Shown here piece by piece: positions 16,952 to 27,179 of a stretch of DNA of 64,000 bases; position 1 is the stretch's first letter, and every line of letters begins with the position of its first letter. Source of the stretch: an uncultured Saccharospirillaceae bacterium. GTDB lineage: Bacteria; Pseudomonadota; Gammaproteobacteria; Pseudomonadales; Oceanobacteraceae. A model generated the notes under the pieces. The model was not told where the DNA came from. It saw only the letters and a program-made list of their open reading frames with translations, and made no database searches. Both the position numbers and the translations under genes were made by a program. The stretch spans positions 124,001-188,000 of the forward strand of contig CANNFT010000010.1 of NCBI GenBank assembly GCA_947503895.1, read 5' to 3'.

Positions 16952-19669
16952 TTAGAGACTAAGCCTTTCAATTTTGTAATCATACAAAAATAGATCAAAG
17001 TCTTTAAATATCGTGGAAGGGGTACTTGCCACTACTAGGTAAACTTTATCGCCAATGTTTGCACTCACTTGTACACTGCTTGGAATACCTGCTGTTGTGG
17101 TAGGAATGATGTGATAAGCCCGTGTTTGAAGCGCTTCATTGTACACAACCACCTGAGCTCTAAATTCAGCTGAATCCGGATTAGTGACGGAGGGTTTAAT
17201 GCCAATGTCATATGTTACGGTTTCAGTGACATCCACCTCATACGCGTTATAGGCCCACGCTGCAATTTTGTAGCGAGCAGGTACGGGAAGCCAATTCCCC
17301 TCAGTGCCATTTACATCGTAAAACTCTGCAATTTTATTGTCGATTTCGGATTCAGGATACGGATCCTCTCGGTTGTCGTTATTGCCTTTCATTCGCTTGT
17401 AGGATGCGTCCTCGGATAATAAAAACGTTTCTCTATTGTTCATGTCCCATGTGGTCACTCGTGCAGCAAACTCCGAAAATACGTCTCTCATATCCAAGCC
17501 AGCATTGGCTAGCATATTGAAAATAGCTTCCGATGGTTTACCCGTTATCGGAGCCAAATTTATATCCGGGTGTTTGCGGTTGTACATGAGTCCAACCGCA
17601 AAATGATCGAGCACATGGTTCGTCAAGTAATAATGAAATATACCAGCACCGTATTGGTGTCCACCTTTTGAGTGTTGAACGAGTTCGTCATCGTTATATT
17701 CTGAATTTTGAATCGTCCACAATGCGAGGTGTGGCATAAATGTATACATACCCAGTTTGGAGTCGAGCGAAGTCGGGTTTTGATTGTACGCACCCCATGT
17801 TGCTGTGGATTCGGCCAACCATTTTGTGCTATTGCCAATCGGCCCTTGATAGGCATGGAAATTCTCATGTAAGACATGCCGGTTCCATGGTTTGTCAAAA
17901 TTGAAGTTTTTAACCCATGATTTTCGATAACCTTCGTTTAGCAAGGTATAGTCGGGCGCTTCTAACCATGAACACAATTCGCCGTGCGGATACATGCCGG
18001 TTGATAATGTATTGTGCTCCCATGTCATATCATGAGCATTCACTTGGTATTGAAAACTATCGTAAGTGGTATCAGTCACGCCGTCAGGCCAATAGACGCA
18101 GTAATACGCTGCACATAAATAATTAGGGTATTCTGCGTTGGGCAGAGGATCATCTTGGGCAACATCACATTCGCCGCCAATGGATTTGACGTCGGAATCA
18201 GTCAGTGAGCGTTCATAAATTCGGACATCCCACACTTTGCCTGAGTAGGGGCCGATGGCTAACTCGCCGTTTAAAGTGTTGAGCAGGTTAACGTTGGTAT
18301 CCGTGGATACAGACATACCGTTAATGGAAGACTTAATCGAATCATCGGTAATGTGCAGTGTCACGTGATTGCAACTTCGGGTTTTTAATATCGTAGATTG
18401 ATTTAAATGACTCACCGGCCCTTGTGATGTGTTCAAGGTGAATGACAGCCCACCTGCTGCTTGCTCAATTTTCAAAGCGTGATTATTCATGATAACGGCA
18501 GCGTGATCGGAGTGACTGGGCATCATTTTAAAAGATACGGTCATGGGGCCAGATAAGGAACGTTCTTTGAAATCAATACTCACTTTACGGTCGGTGAAAT
18601 CTATTCGACTTTCGTAAGGATTAATATGGTTTGACCGATCCATTGGCAGTAGCTGAGCATCAACTGTGTGCTGATTCACTGATTGATCTTCATAGGTAAA
18701 TCGCAATGGTGTATAGGCAAATAAGTCGTCGAATGTGCCTTTTCCAAACTGCGAATGACTGCAACTGTTTTCACAGCGATTTGACAAACAACTCTGGCCA
18801 GTCTGGCAGGCGCCGCAATTTAACGTGTTGCCCTGTTCATCTCTCGTAAAACCACATTGAGCTCCTTTTAATTGACAGTTTGAAAGGATATCTTCTTCAG
18901 CTAAATCTTGACATTGGTTATGGCTATCGCAGCTAGAATTTGCAGAGCAAGTTCCGCATTGCAATAATCCACCTTGGCCATCATCAATCGTACCGCACTG
19001 CGCACCTTGAGACGCACACGTGATGTCAGAGTGATCCGTTTGAATCTCTAATGAATCAAATAAAGCCGTTGATGTGAGCCCAGATTTATAGGGGCTGACT
19101 GCCAATCCGACGTAATAATTTGTGGCAATCTCCACTTCTTTTGTGTGTTGTTGCGTCCATGTTAGATTATCTATCGAGTACAACGCCGTAAACTGATTTC
19201 CCTCTCGTATTAATTTTAAATATATTTGTTCATGAGATATATTTTGCTTTCTTAATTGAGTCTCATCAGAGGGTGTGGAGCGGTATTGAAACGTTGCCCA
19301 TTGATGTGCGGAGTATAGATAAGCCACATTCGGTGAATTTGGGCTAAGTTGTTCTCTGAGCATAATGCCGCCTTTGGCCCATCGATTACTCTTCTCTACA
19401 TCCAGTACCTGCACGGTGATTTCAATATCACCAGTAATTGGAAAATAAACGTAGAAAAACTCATCATCAGTCTGCCCAATGTCACTCCCGCTACCGGTCA
19501 AGGACATTGTGCCGTTTGTATTATTAAATTGCCCTGTATGAGCGGGGTTGCCGATATCCATTTGAAACCAATCGTCAATCGGAGGGATTGCCAATGATGG
19601 TGATGTCAATGTCATTAGTAGAATCGAAGTGAACATCAGCCAGAGAGAATTTTCGAGTCGTTTCTTCAT
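16952..19669 (-). CDS. large secreted multidomain protein, putative gluzincin-like metallopeptidase
   Basis: This protein of about 905 residues has a signal peptide (cut after PSLA). Domains in order: an N-terminal concanavalin/DUF1349-like beta sandwich (about 33-213) shared with the next gene; two cysteine-rich repeats (about 216-305) built on GAQCG...CGxC; a LamG-like domain (about 310-495); then a catalytic-looking region with HENFH (601-605) and a downstream Glu in WLAEST (620). HExxH plus a later Glu is the zinc-binding pattern of gluzincin peptidases. A beta-rich tail closes the protein. The specific family is not recognised with confidence, though it may belong to a DUF6055-like group. 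The start at 19669 is chosen because AAGGA lies seven bases before it. Confidence 0.7.
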   Translation of the reverse strand: MKKRLENSLWLMFTSILLMTLTSPSLAIPPIDDWFQMDIGNPAHTGQFNNTNGTMSLTGSGSDIGQTDDEFFYVYFPITGDIEITVQVLDVEKSNRWAKGGIMLREQLSPNSPNVAYLYSAHQWATFQYRSTPSDETQLRKQNISHEQIYLKLIREGNQFTALYSIDNLTWTQQHTKEVEIATNYYVGLAVSPYKSGLTSTALFDSLEIQTDHSDITCASQGAQCGTIDDGQGGLLQCGTCSANSSCDSHNQCQDLAEEDILSNCQLKGAQCGFTRDEQGNTLNCGACQTGQSCLSNRCENSCSHSQFGKGTFDDLFAYTPLRFTYEDQSVNQHTVDAQLLPMDRSNHINPYESRIDFTDRKVSIDFKERSLSGPMTVSFKMMPSHSDHAAVIMNNHALKIEQAAGGLSFTLNTSQGPVSHLNQSTILKTRSCNHVTLHITDDSIKSSINGMSVSTDTNVNLLNTLNGELAIGPYSGKVWDVRIYERSLTDSDVKSIGGECDVAQDDPLPNAEYPNYLCAAYYCVYWPDGVTDTTYDSFQYQVNAHDMTWEHNTLSTGMYPHGELCSWLEAPDYTLLNEGYRKSWVKNFNFDKPWNRHVLHENFHAYQGPIGNSTKWLAESTATWGAYNQNPTSLDSKLGMYTFMPHLALWTIQNSEYNDDELVQHSKGGHQYGAGIFHYYLTNHVLDHFAVGLMYNRKHPDINLAPITGKPSEAIFNMLANAGLDMRDVFSEFAARVTTWDMNNRETFLLSEDASYKRMKGNNDNREDPYPESEIDNKIAEFYDVNGTEGNWLPVPARYKIAAWAYNAYEVDVTETVTYDIGIKPSVTNPDSAEFRAQVVVYNEALQTRAYHIIPTTTAGIPSSVQVSANIGDKVYLVVASTPSTIFKDFDLFLYDYKIERLSL

Positions 19670-19836
19670 ATCCATTTCCTTCTTTGGGTAAAAAAGTAAA
19701 TACTTTTTGAGCGCACAATTTTAAGAATTAAAGCCTGTTCCTTACTCCTTGTTGCTAGACTAACTATGTAGCGTTTTCACACTGTACAAATGAACAACGA
19801 CCGTAAAGCATTAGGATGAAGCGGAATTGAAAACGC

Positions 19837-22260
19837 TTAATGCTGTTCAAATAATGTCATTACTTCATTGTGAGTAAGTTTTTTGTTGTAAAAACGAACG
19901 TCATCCATCAGCCCTATATACGCATTGGATTTTCCATCACCTCCGCCCGAACCGTCACCCAATCCAGATTCGTATTGATTTACATCTCCTGTAATATGGC
20001 TTATATCTTTTTGACCGGTTTCATTTCCGTCAATAAATATGCGAGCGACTCCTTCAGAAAAACCAAACGTAACGGCAATGTGATGCCAATCACCATCCGC
20101 TAATGGCGTGTCACCCGCATAAAGTGCCGTACTGCTTCCCACCTTTGTGGTGTGATTGTAAGCGCCGATGTAGGCTTGAATACCCACACCATTTTCAGTG
20201 GTGGTAATGGCAAAGCCTTGGTTTTTTTTGTAGTAATATTTATTGCTGATTAATATTTGCTCGGAAGTGATGGGTGAATCGGGTTTGATCCACAGAGAAA
20301 TACTAAAATCCTGATCTGTACTTAAATTAAGAAAGTCATAGACTGGGTAGCGCGTCATATATTGCAAGTAACCTAAGCCATCGAAGTAAGCAGCATTACC
20401 TATTTTTCCTGAGGTCAGATATTGGGTGGGGGAACCTCTATCTACCGTGATCAAGCCGGAAGCAGAATCAATCGCATCTGAGTGGTAAAACTCATCAAAT
20501 GTCAGATGGAATATCAGTGGACTGCTGGATTCTCGCACCCAAATCGTGACTTTATTTTCGTTACCGATCAAACCTGATTGAATAGGGCGATAAGTGAAGG
20601 TATCTGGGCCAATAAAATTTTGAAATGGTGAGTATACGAATGAACCATCGGTTTCAAATGTGAGCGTTCCAAACTCAGGTGGCTCCACCAACTGTACGGA
20701 TAAAATACTACCGGCGTCGTTATCTAAAACACTTTCGTGACTGATTAAAACCTGGTTGGGTTCAACTTGAAACGTATCGGGATAGGCCGTTGGGTACTTT
20801 AGTTGCTGCAATGCAGCCCGTGCGATCCGTTCGCCGATGACAATATAACTGTCAGATCCGTAATGGTAATAAGGACGTTGATCTGCGGTGTATACTAGTT
20901 CGATGTTTGAGCTTCGGTCAGCAATTGATTGTTGTGCGGCCATCACAATGTCGCCTGCCAATCCACGATTGTCATTTATTTGAGTAATGATTATGGGTAA
21001 CTCGGGCATGTTTAAATCTATTCGGATTGCCGATAGGAGGTCTTCCAAATGAGATTCGTACACGTACTCATTACCAAACGTGTCGTTATAGCCTTGAAAC
21101 CAAATAAAGCCTGCAATCTCGTAAGGTATTGCATTTTTTTCAAGAAAATTTGTTTTGAAGTCGTGAAATCCATCGAGGAATTGCGCGTAATAATTTTGAT
21201 TATCTCCACCGAAGGCCTGTGGTCGCCAATGGGCAGGATTAACAACGGACGTTCCTCCCTTCGCGCCTTTAAACAAATAGACCGTTTCATCCAGTACGTC
21301 ACCGAGCACGTTGCCCAGTTTTAATTCCACACCGAACTTATTGTACTTCACGCCGTAACCCGGCTTGAGTCCATTCACTCCTTTGTTATTTGTAATAACA
21401 TTTTGAATGAAGACATCATCGCGTTGTGCCGTGATGTCCCACCCTGATGTAAAAGGCAGTTCACTGTTGTGACCGAATCCCTCCATGTTTGATTGCCCGG
21501 CCATTAAATACACTTTTGCTATGTTTCCTGCGGGGGGCGGGTTATTCGGAAAGTCGTACTGTAACTGAGAGTAGAGAACGTGATTATTAGCATCAATTTG
21601 ATGAGGGCTTGCGGCTAACCCCACATATAAGGTCTCTGGAAGCTCAATTTCTTTCGATCGGTACAAAATCCAGTTTGGGTGCTCGACCGAATTATCGACA
21701 GAATAGTAGCTCGAGAACACATTTGCAGTCCGTTCTAACTTTATTCGAATCTCAGCTTCTTCCATGGACGACATGAATCGCTTTGTGTCATCACCTGGAG
21801 TCACCCTCCTTTGGAACACCATTTTTTCATGGGCAGAGTAGGCAATCATCACATTGGGCGAGTCCGCTTCGAGCGTCGCTCTAGCCATGATGCCTCCCTT
21901 GGCCCATCGATTGGTTTTTTCGATCTCTTTCACTTTGACCTGAATACTGAAATCACCCTTAACCGTTTGATGCACGTAGAAAAAATCATCCGACGCATTT
22001 TCAATATCAAAACCAGCGCCTTGCATATTAATATCCTGCCCATTGACATTAACACTACCGGGTAGCGTGATGTTTCCGATATTTGCGCTGCTCCATGCAT
22101 CAATGTTGGAGGCGTAAACCTGAACACATAAAAACGCCATTAGTGACGAAACCATAGTGATGATATGTCGGCACATTTTTTTAGCGTTTTGCTTTGAAAT
22201 ACTGATGTTTTTTGTGTCCACTCTATCCATGTCGAAAAGTAATAATCGAAATTTATTCAA
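19837..22260 (-). CDS. secreted carbohydrate acetylesterase (SASA/GQSN type), multidomain
   Basis: This 807-residue exported enzyme has an N-terminal beta-sandwich domain (about 52-235) clearly paralogous to that of the neighbouring gene (shared NRWAKGGIM and YVGLA motifs). A sialate O-acetylesterase-type SGNH domain (about 243-505) follows, with the nucleophile in MAGQSNMEGFG (Ser257) and a late His in YYHYGSD. Next come a cadherin/Ig-like domain (about 510-580, FVYSPFQNFIGPDTFTY) and a C-terminal LamG domain (about 590-805). It probably removes acetyl groups from complex glycans outside the cell. The start is a TTG with GGAG seven bases upstream, giving a long n-region. An ATG at 22176 would start closer to the signal peptide but lacks a ribosome site. 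Confidence 0.82.
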   Translation of the reverse strand: MNKFRLLLFDMDRVDTKNISISKQNAKKMCRHIITMVSSLMAFLCVQVYASNIDAWSSANIGNITLPGSVNVNGQDINMQGAGFDIENASDDFFYVHQTVKGDFSIQVKVKEIEKTNRWAKGGIMARATLEADSPNVMIAYSAHEKMVFQRRVTPGDDTKRFMSSMEEAEIRIKLERTANVFSSYYSVDNSVEHPNWILYRSKEIELPETLYVGLAASPHQIDANNHVLYSQLQYDFPNNPPPAGNIAKVYLMAGQSNMEGFGHNSELPFTSGWDITAQRDDVFIQNVITNNKGVNGLKPGYGVKYNKFGVELKLGNVLGDVLDETVYLFKGAKGGTSVVNPAHWRPQAFGGDNQNYYAQFLDGFHDFKTNFLEKNAIPYEIAGFIWFQGYNDTFGNEYVYESHLEDLLSAIRIDLNMPELPIIITQINDNRGLAGDIVMAAQQSIADRSSNIELVYTADQRPYYHYGSDSYIVIGERIARAALQQLKYPTAYPDTFQVEPNQVLISHESVLDNDAGSILSVQLVEPPEFGTLTFETDGSFVYSPFQNFIGPDTFTYRPIQSGLIGNENKVTIWVRESSSPLIFHLTFDEFYHSDAIDSASGLITVDRGSPTQYLTSGKIGNAAYFDGLGYLQYMTRYPVYDFLNLSTDQDFSISLWIKPDSPITSEQILISNKYYYKKNQGFAITTTENGVGIQAYIGAYNHTTKVGSSTALYAGDTPLADGDWHHIAVTFGFSEGVARIFIDGNETGQKDISHITGDVNQYESGLGDGSGGGDGKSNAYIGLMDDVRFYNKKLTHNEVMTLFEQH

Positions 22261-22960
22261 TTTTTTGCTCCATTAAGTCGCTTCTTGGTGTGGTCTTGAT
22301 TACTTTAGTTATCGGTAGAGCGATTTAAAGTGAGTAGAAAAAAATCGAATGAGTAGGGGATTAATCGTTTCAAATTATGCTAAAGATTGTTTCGTTTTTT
22401 TATCGCTCGTAATTTTAATTAAGTTATAGGTTGGCTGTATTGACTGTTAAAGAAAGAGTGTTTGTTAGTGCGGATAAATTGTTCCGTCAAGGTCATTGGC
22501 ACAAACTCGTAATGTGTTAGGCGCACAATGAGAAATTAAATTAGGGGTTGACGCAGAATCAAAATATCCAATGTAAATATTTAAATCGAATTTAGCTTGA
22601 ATTTTACTTGGTGAGTCTTTGTAGTGGCTTAAGATTGATCGGAAGGCATGCTGCGAGCGCGATAAGAAATTAAGATATGAAATATGGCTAATGGTTTTAG
22701 CGATGATCGAATATGGTCGGTGTTTTAAATGACTGAATCAGCTGATGAGTGGCGATTGAGGAGGGTTATTTTTGCGAGTAGCTTAAAAGGAAGGATAAAA
22801 CTTTGATTTTTCAAGGATCAGTTTGGCTTAATTTTTTTAATGATCATTTCACCTAGAAATTTAGTAAAGCCATCAGCGATCACGTACCGAATGTTTTGGC
22901 TTAACCTTTTATAAGTTGTAATGGCAGGCCACACCGCTGACGCGGTATGGCCTGAAAAGA
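22261..22960. other. 700-base gene-free stretch, AT-rich
   Basis: No supportable gene was found on either strand. It separates two minus-strand genes and must hold the promoter of the esterase gene. The only clear structure is the hairpin at 22925-22954 just after the protease gene. Confidence 0.5.
22925..22954 (-). terminator. terminator-like hairpin after pitrilysin-like gene
   Basis: The 13-bp arms CAGGCCACACCGC and GCGGTATGGCCTG pair with one weak position, seven bases past the stop codon. There is no T run on the minus strand, so it may protect the 3' end or work with Rho rather than terminate by itself. Confidence 0.5.
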
Positions 22961-25741
22961 TTACTGCTGAGTAACAGCACTCTTTTGGTCGTAGTATAGG
23001 TATAGCTGTTTAGGTGATTTCAGAATTTGCTGTTCGAAATACTCTGACAACGTCTGTATCGAAGTCGCTTGTACTTGCTCAGCGATCACTTTCATGGTGT
23101 CAAATTGATCATTTCCTTTGTCAATTTCTTGCCAATATCGATTGGTTTTCTCACGCAGGTTTTTAGGCTTCTCTAGAAGCTTTTGAACCAGGCCTTCTTG
23201 ATGGGCAAGGTAATCATCGGGGCTCATGTTTATAAGTGATAATTCAAACTGCTGTAAGAACCGCTCGGTTTCATCCAACAATTGTTTCGATGGTGCAGTA
23301 GGAGACTGTATGATGAATGCCATACCAGAGTGATCGAGCATGGGATAAGGTGTGGCAAATACGACGTAGCCATATTTACGCTCCGTACGCATATAAGTGT
23401 AGTAAGGCGCATGCATCATCTGGCCCAGTAATCCCATTTTTGCTCGCTCTGCATATTCTTCACCTTTTCCTTGAAAGTAGAGCGTCATAGCGGAGTCGGC
23501 GTGTTGCGCTTCAACGTTTATACTCACTTTCTCTTGCGTTAACTGCGTCACCGACTTACGTGGTACTTGCACGGCTTCAGTGTTGCTAAGTAAGGTGGTT
23601 TGAAGTTGCGCTGCACTGTTTTCCAATTGCGATTCGCTAATATTGCCGTGCCCCAGCAATACCACATCCAGCTTTTGCCAAAAGCGGTTTTGATACGCTT
23701 TTAAGTCTGTTAATGACAGTTTATTCAGGGCTTCAATGAGGGCTTGTTCAGTAAAGCTTGGCTTCAGCATATACTGAGACAATTCACTCATGCTGCGTTC
23801 ATAAGGCTTCTTGAGTAAGCTATTTTGATAGCCTCGATTAAGCTCTTGGACAACTCGCTGCCACTGTTCTTCTTTGGGTTGATAATGTTTGAGTTCATGA
23901 ATGACTTTTTCCAGTACGACGTCTTGCTTGTCTCTGTATCCATATAATCTTAATCCGATACCGCGCATGTGGGTGTAGAGACGATAACCTTGGCCGGCCA
24001 GTTGTGCTGGGTAGCTGAATGTATTGAGTTGGTCGTTTAACAACTGAACCCAAGCTTCCATCAATACTTGATCTTGAGGCGCGGATTGCGCAGCCGGTGA
24101 ACGGAACGTGATGTATAAACTGCTTTGCGGTCCCTTAAACGTGAGGTCTTGTTGATGCCAAAGGGTTATACCCTCCGCGTATTGAATACGTTTCGGTTTC
24201 GTTTCTTCTGAGTCACTGAGCAGTTCTACATCTTCTGGGACAAATGGGTTCGGTTCAGGTATGGCAAGTTCTGAAAAGGCAGCGACATCTTTTAGCGATG
24301 CAACAGTTTCTTTGGCGATCGGTGTCACTTGATAAGGGGCCGAAAACCAAGGGTCTGATTGGTTGGTGGGCAGGCCTTGAGCTACTTGAATTCTCAAGAC
24401 GTTATCAGGTGTCATTTTTGACAGGATGGATGCGATTTGCTGACGATCAAAGCTTTCCCATAGATAATCACCTTTCAAAAAGTCTTCGACTTCATACACA
24501 TGCATGGTCATGGTGAGTTGCTGCACTAAAGAAACGGGCGATCTACCTTCTTGAAAACGGAAGTGCAGTTCATCCAGTTGTTTTAATTCGTCAAATATCC
24601 ACTGCTGAATACCTTGCTCACGAATTAAATTGATATAGGCAAACGTTTTTTGGCTGATGTCTTCAATTTTACCTAGGCCATCTTGCGTGAGTCCGATGCT
24701 GACTTGAAATGCACTTTGGCCTCTAATTTGGGTTTGTAGACCGGCGCTGAGCGATTCAGCCCAGCCTTTTTCTTTTAACCAAGCTAAAAGACTGCCTTCA
24801 CCCTCGTGTCCTAATAAGTGGCCAATGTACTGTGCAGGTTTTTGTTTATAGGAGGCGAGTGTGCCCGGTACTGGGAACAAAAAGCTCAACTGCATGAGAT
24901 CTTTGACAGGGTTAATGTTCATGTCGAGTGGGAGTTGCCCCTGTTTAAACAGCGGTGCGGGATAATCCTCAATATGGGATTGGCGATTAGGAATGAGATT
25001 GAATTTTGGTTTGACCCAAGCTTCCAATTCATCGAGCGATTGCGGTCCGTAAACTGCCAATGTCATCAGGTTTGCGGAATAATAGCGATGGTAGAAAGCC
25101 AGTAAGTCATCACGTATGTTGCTGGTTTCGTTATCGGAGAGGGTATCGAGATTCCCCGTGGCAAATTGACTTGCCGGATGATCAGGGTTGATCACAGCTT
25201 TAATGGCATATTGCATTCTGCGATAGTCATCGAGCTTTTTGGAGCTGTACTCAGAATTGACCGCTTCTTTTTCGCGCTGTACGTAGGATTCAGTAAAGAG
25301 CGGCTCATGGAAAAAGCGACTAAAGCGATCCAATGCAGACTCAAGTTCTACAGGGTTAATATCGAAGAAATAATTGGTATGTTCTTGCGCGGTGAAGGCG
25401 TTATGGCTGCCGCCATATTGATTAATAAAATTTTGATAATCACCGGCTTCCGGGTAAGTTTTGGTGCCCAAAAACAACATGTGTTCTAGAAAGTGCGCCA
25501 GACCGGGACGAGACACAGGGTCCTGCAGGCTACCCACGTTGACATCCAGACTTGCAGCCGCACGGTCTGCATCTGGCTTTGAAACCAACATGACACGCAG
25601 TCCATTTTCGAGTTCCAAATACCGATATGCATTGCTATCAATCGGACTTTTTACGGGTTTTGCTTCGAACGTACCAGCGTAAAAGCTGTAGGCCACAGCT
25701 AAAAATATGGCCAGAAAGAAATAGCGATTCCGTGCGGACAT
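22961..25741 (-). CDS. ptrA: pitrilysin/protease III-like M16 zinc peptidase
   Basis: This 926-residue M16 peptidase begins with a hydrophobic signal segment (residues 7-23), so it is probably periplasmic. The inverted zinc motif HFLEH is at residues 83-87, and the third ligand Glu164 follows in NSEYSS, the spacing known for pitrilysin. The remaining M16 domains continue to the C-terminus, including the conserved pairs GSLLAWLKEKGW and YTYMRTERKYGYVVF. Length is close to that of E. coli protease III (about 960). Members degrade small peptides. It lies 21 bases downstream of a small helical protein on the same strand, so they may be co-transcribed. Confidence 0.88.
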   Translation of the reverse strand: MSARNRYFFLAIFLAVAYSFYAGTFEAKPVKSPIDSNAYRYLELENGLRVMLVSKPDADRAAASLDVNVGSLQDPVSRPGLAHFLEHMLFLGTKTYPEAGDYQNFINQYGGSHNAFTAQEHTNYFFDINPVELESALDRFSRFFHEPLFTESYVQREKEAVNSEYSSKKLDDYRRMQYAIKAVINPDHPASQFATGNLDTLSDNETSNIRDDLLAFYHRYYSANLMTLAVYGPQSLDELEAWVKPKFNLIPNRQSHIEDYPAPLFKQGQLPLDMNINPVKDLMQLSFLFPVPGTLASYKQKPAQYIGHLLGHEGEGSLLAWLKEKGWAESLSAGLQTQIRGQSAFQVSIGLTQDGLGKIEDISQKTFAYINLIREQGIQQWIFDELKQLDELHFRFQEGRSPVSLVQQLTMTMHVYEVEDFLKGDYLWESFDRQQIASILSKMTPDNVLRIQVAQGLPTNQSDPWFSAPYQVTPIAKETVASLKDVAAFSELAIPEPNPFVPEDVELLSDSEETKPKRIQYAEGITLWHQQDLTFKGPQSSLYITFRSPAAQSAPQDQVLMEAWVQLLNDQLNTFSYPAQLAGQGYRLYTHMRGIGLRLYGYRDKQDVVLEKVIHELKHYQPKEEQWQRVVQELNRGYQNSLLKKPYERSMSELSQYMLKPSFTEQALIEALNKLSLTDLKAYQNRFWQKLDVVLLGHGNISESQLENSAAQLQTTLLSNTEAVQVPRKSVTQLTQEKVSINVEAQHADSAMTLYFQGKGEEYAERAKMGLLGQMMHAPYYTYMRTERKYGYVVFATPYPMLDHSGMAFIIQSPTAPSKQLLDETERFLQQFELSLINMSPDDYLAHQEGLVQKLLEKPKNLREKTNRYWQEIDKGNDQFDTMKVIAEQVQATSIQTLSEYFEQQILKSPKQLYLYYDQKSAVTQQ

Positions 25742-25762
25742 AGGTGGTTACCCCAAAATGTA

Positions 25763-26029
25763 TTACTGCAATTTGCTCAATGTGGTTTGTGCTAAATTGA
25801 TCATTTGTTCTTTGCTCAACGATTCGTCGCCCGTGCTGATAAATTTGAGGGCTGTCTTAGCTTCGTCAATGTAGCTGACCAATTGGCTGTATTCTTTGTT
25901 AAAAGCCGCATCGATGGCCTTATAAACAGCCTCGGTGCTGATGTCATTGACCTTGCCATTTTCGGCTTGTTCCCGCAAAGCTTTAATCGTGGCTTGTGCG
26001 ATACGGTTATATGCTTGTTGTTTACTCAA
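25763..26029 (-). CDS. small helical protein of unknown function
   Basis: This 88-residue, almost wholly helical protein has no signal peptide or membrane segment, and its charges are evenly spread. The start is an unusual TTG, but CAGGAG lies seven bases upstream and no ATG fits, so I accept it. It lies just upstream of the pitrilysin-like gene and could be co-transcribed. I do not recognise a family. Confidence 0.6.
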   Translation of the reverse strand: MSKQQAYNRIAQATIKALREQAENGKVNDISTEAVYKAIDAAFNKEYSQLVSYIDEAKTALKFISTGDESLSKEQMINLAQTTLSKLQ

Positions 26030-26168
26030 TGTTGGACTCCTGCTATTTGGATGCTGATTCTAACAGGTTGACTGCGATTGTTGAGGGTCTATTGATGGTA
26101 GGAGGGGGTAGAAGCAAACCTGAACGGGATATTCTCTGACAGATGGGCGTATTGACGGAAACGGGATG

Positions 26169-27053
26169 TCATAAACCACTGGTTTTGGTTAGGTTTCGGC
26201 CGCCTTCTTTTGCTTCATATAGGGCATTGTCTGCCCGTTTTATGATGTCTTCTAGTCGCGAGTCGGCATCAAAAGCAGCCGTGCCTAGGCTAATGGTGAT
26301 TTTCAACGTGGCATTGGGCGTGGCGGTGACCATTTCGGCGCTGGCTTTACGAATGCGTTCAGCCACATCGTAGGCTGCACTTTCGGCGGTATCGGGTAGG
26401 CAAACCACAAACTCTTCGCCACCGAACCGGCCACAAAAATCGACTTTACGCAGTTGCTTAACCAGTAATTGAGCCAGAGCAATGAGCACGAGGTCGCCTG
26501 CTTGGTGCCCGTAGTCATCATTAACACATTTAAAGTGATCGACATCCAACATGATAAACGTGAGGTCAGTGTGTCCTCGGTGAGTGCGCTCAAATTCGCG
26601 GCTGGCCAATTCAAAAAAATGACGACGATTAAAAATGCCCGTTAATGGGTCTGTTGTGGCCCACTTTTCCAGCAGATCAAGGCGCTCTTTCTCCCGCAGG
26701 GCGGCTCTGACTCGGGCCATCAATACCACTAAACTGTAAGGTTTGGTGATGTAATCATGACAGCCTAAATCTAATCCTTGGGCGATATTTTCATCATCTG
26801 AATTGGCCGTCACCAGTATGACGGGAATGTTGTTGGTGGTGGGTTCTTTTTTGAGTCGCGACAGCAGTTCTAACCCATTCATACCGGGCATCATCACGTC
26901 CAAAAGCACAAGGTCAAACTCTTGTTGTCGCGTGAGTTCTAGCGCTTCTCCACCACTGCGTGCCGCTACAACATTGTAGTTTGCATCGCTGAGCTGCATG
27001 GTGAGCAGATGAATGTTGGACTCAATATCATCTACGACCAGTATATTTGGCAT
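26169..27053 (-). CDS. response regulator diguanylate cyclase (REC-GGDEF)
   Basis: This 294-residue PleD-like cyclase has a receiver domain (1-117) with the acidic pair VDD, phosphoacceptor Asp52 in LLDVMMPGMNG and the conserved KPY lysine. The GGDEF domain (about 130-294) has an active GGEEF (211-215). An allosteric inhibition site RKVD lies five residues before it (202-205), so product feedback is expected. It should make cyclic di-GMP when phosphorylated. The ATG at 27053 is preferred because the receiver begins there, and a GTG 12 bases upstream is possible. It is divergent from a hybrid histidine kinase 126 bases away, its most likely partner. Confidence 0.92.
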   Translation of the reverse strand: MPNILVVDDIESNIHLLTMQLSDANYNVVAARSGGEALELTRQQEFDLVLLDVMMPGMNGLELLSRLKKEPTTNNIPVILVTANSDDENIAQGLDLGCHDYITKPYSLVVLMARVRAALREKERLDLLEKWATTDPLTGIFNRRHFFELASREFERTHRGHTDLTFIMLDVDHFKCVNDDYGHQAGDLVLIALAQLLVKQLRKVDFCGRFGGEEFVVCLPDTAESAAYDVAERIRKASAEMVTATPNATLKITISLGTAAFDADSRLEDIIKRADNALYEAKEGGRNLTKTSGL

Positions 27054-27179
27054 GTCTATACCCACCTCAGCCTTGGAACCCTGTTTGATTCAAAGCGATC
27101 ATGAATACTTTTCTGGCGCTGACCTTAACTATAGCTGAACCTGACTATACTAGTAGAAAGCACATAAGCAGGTATCTCA

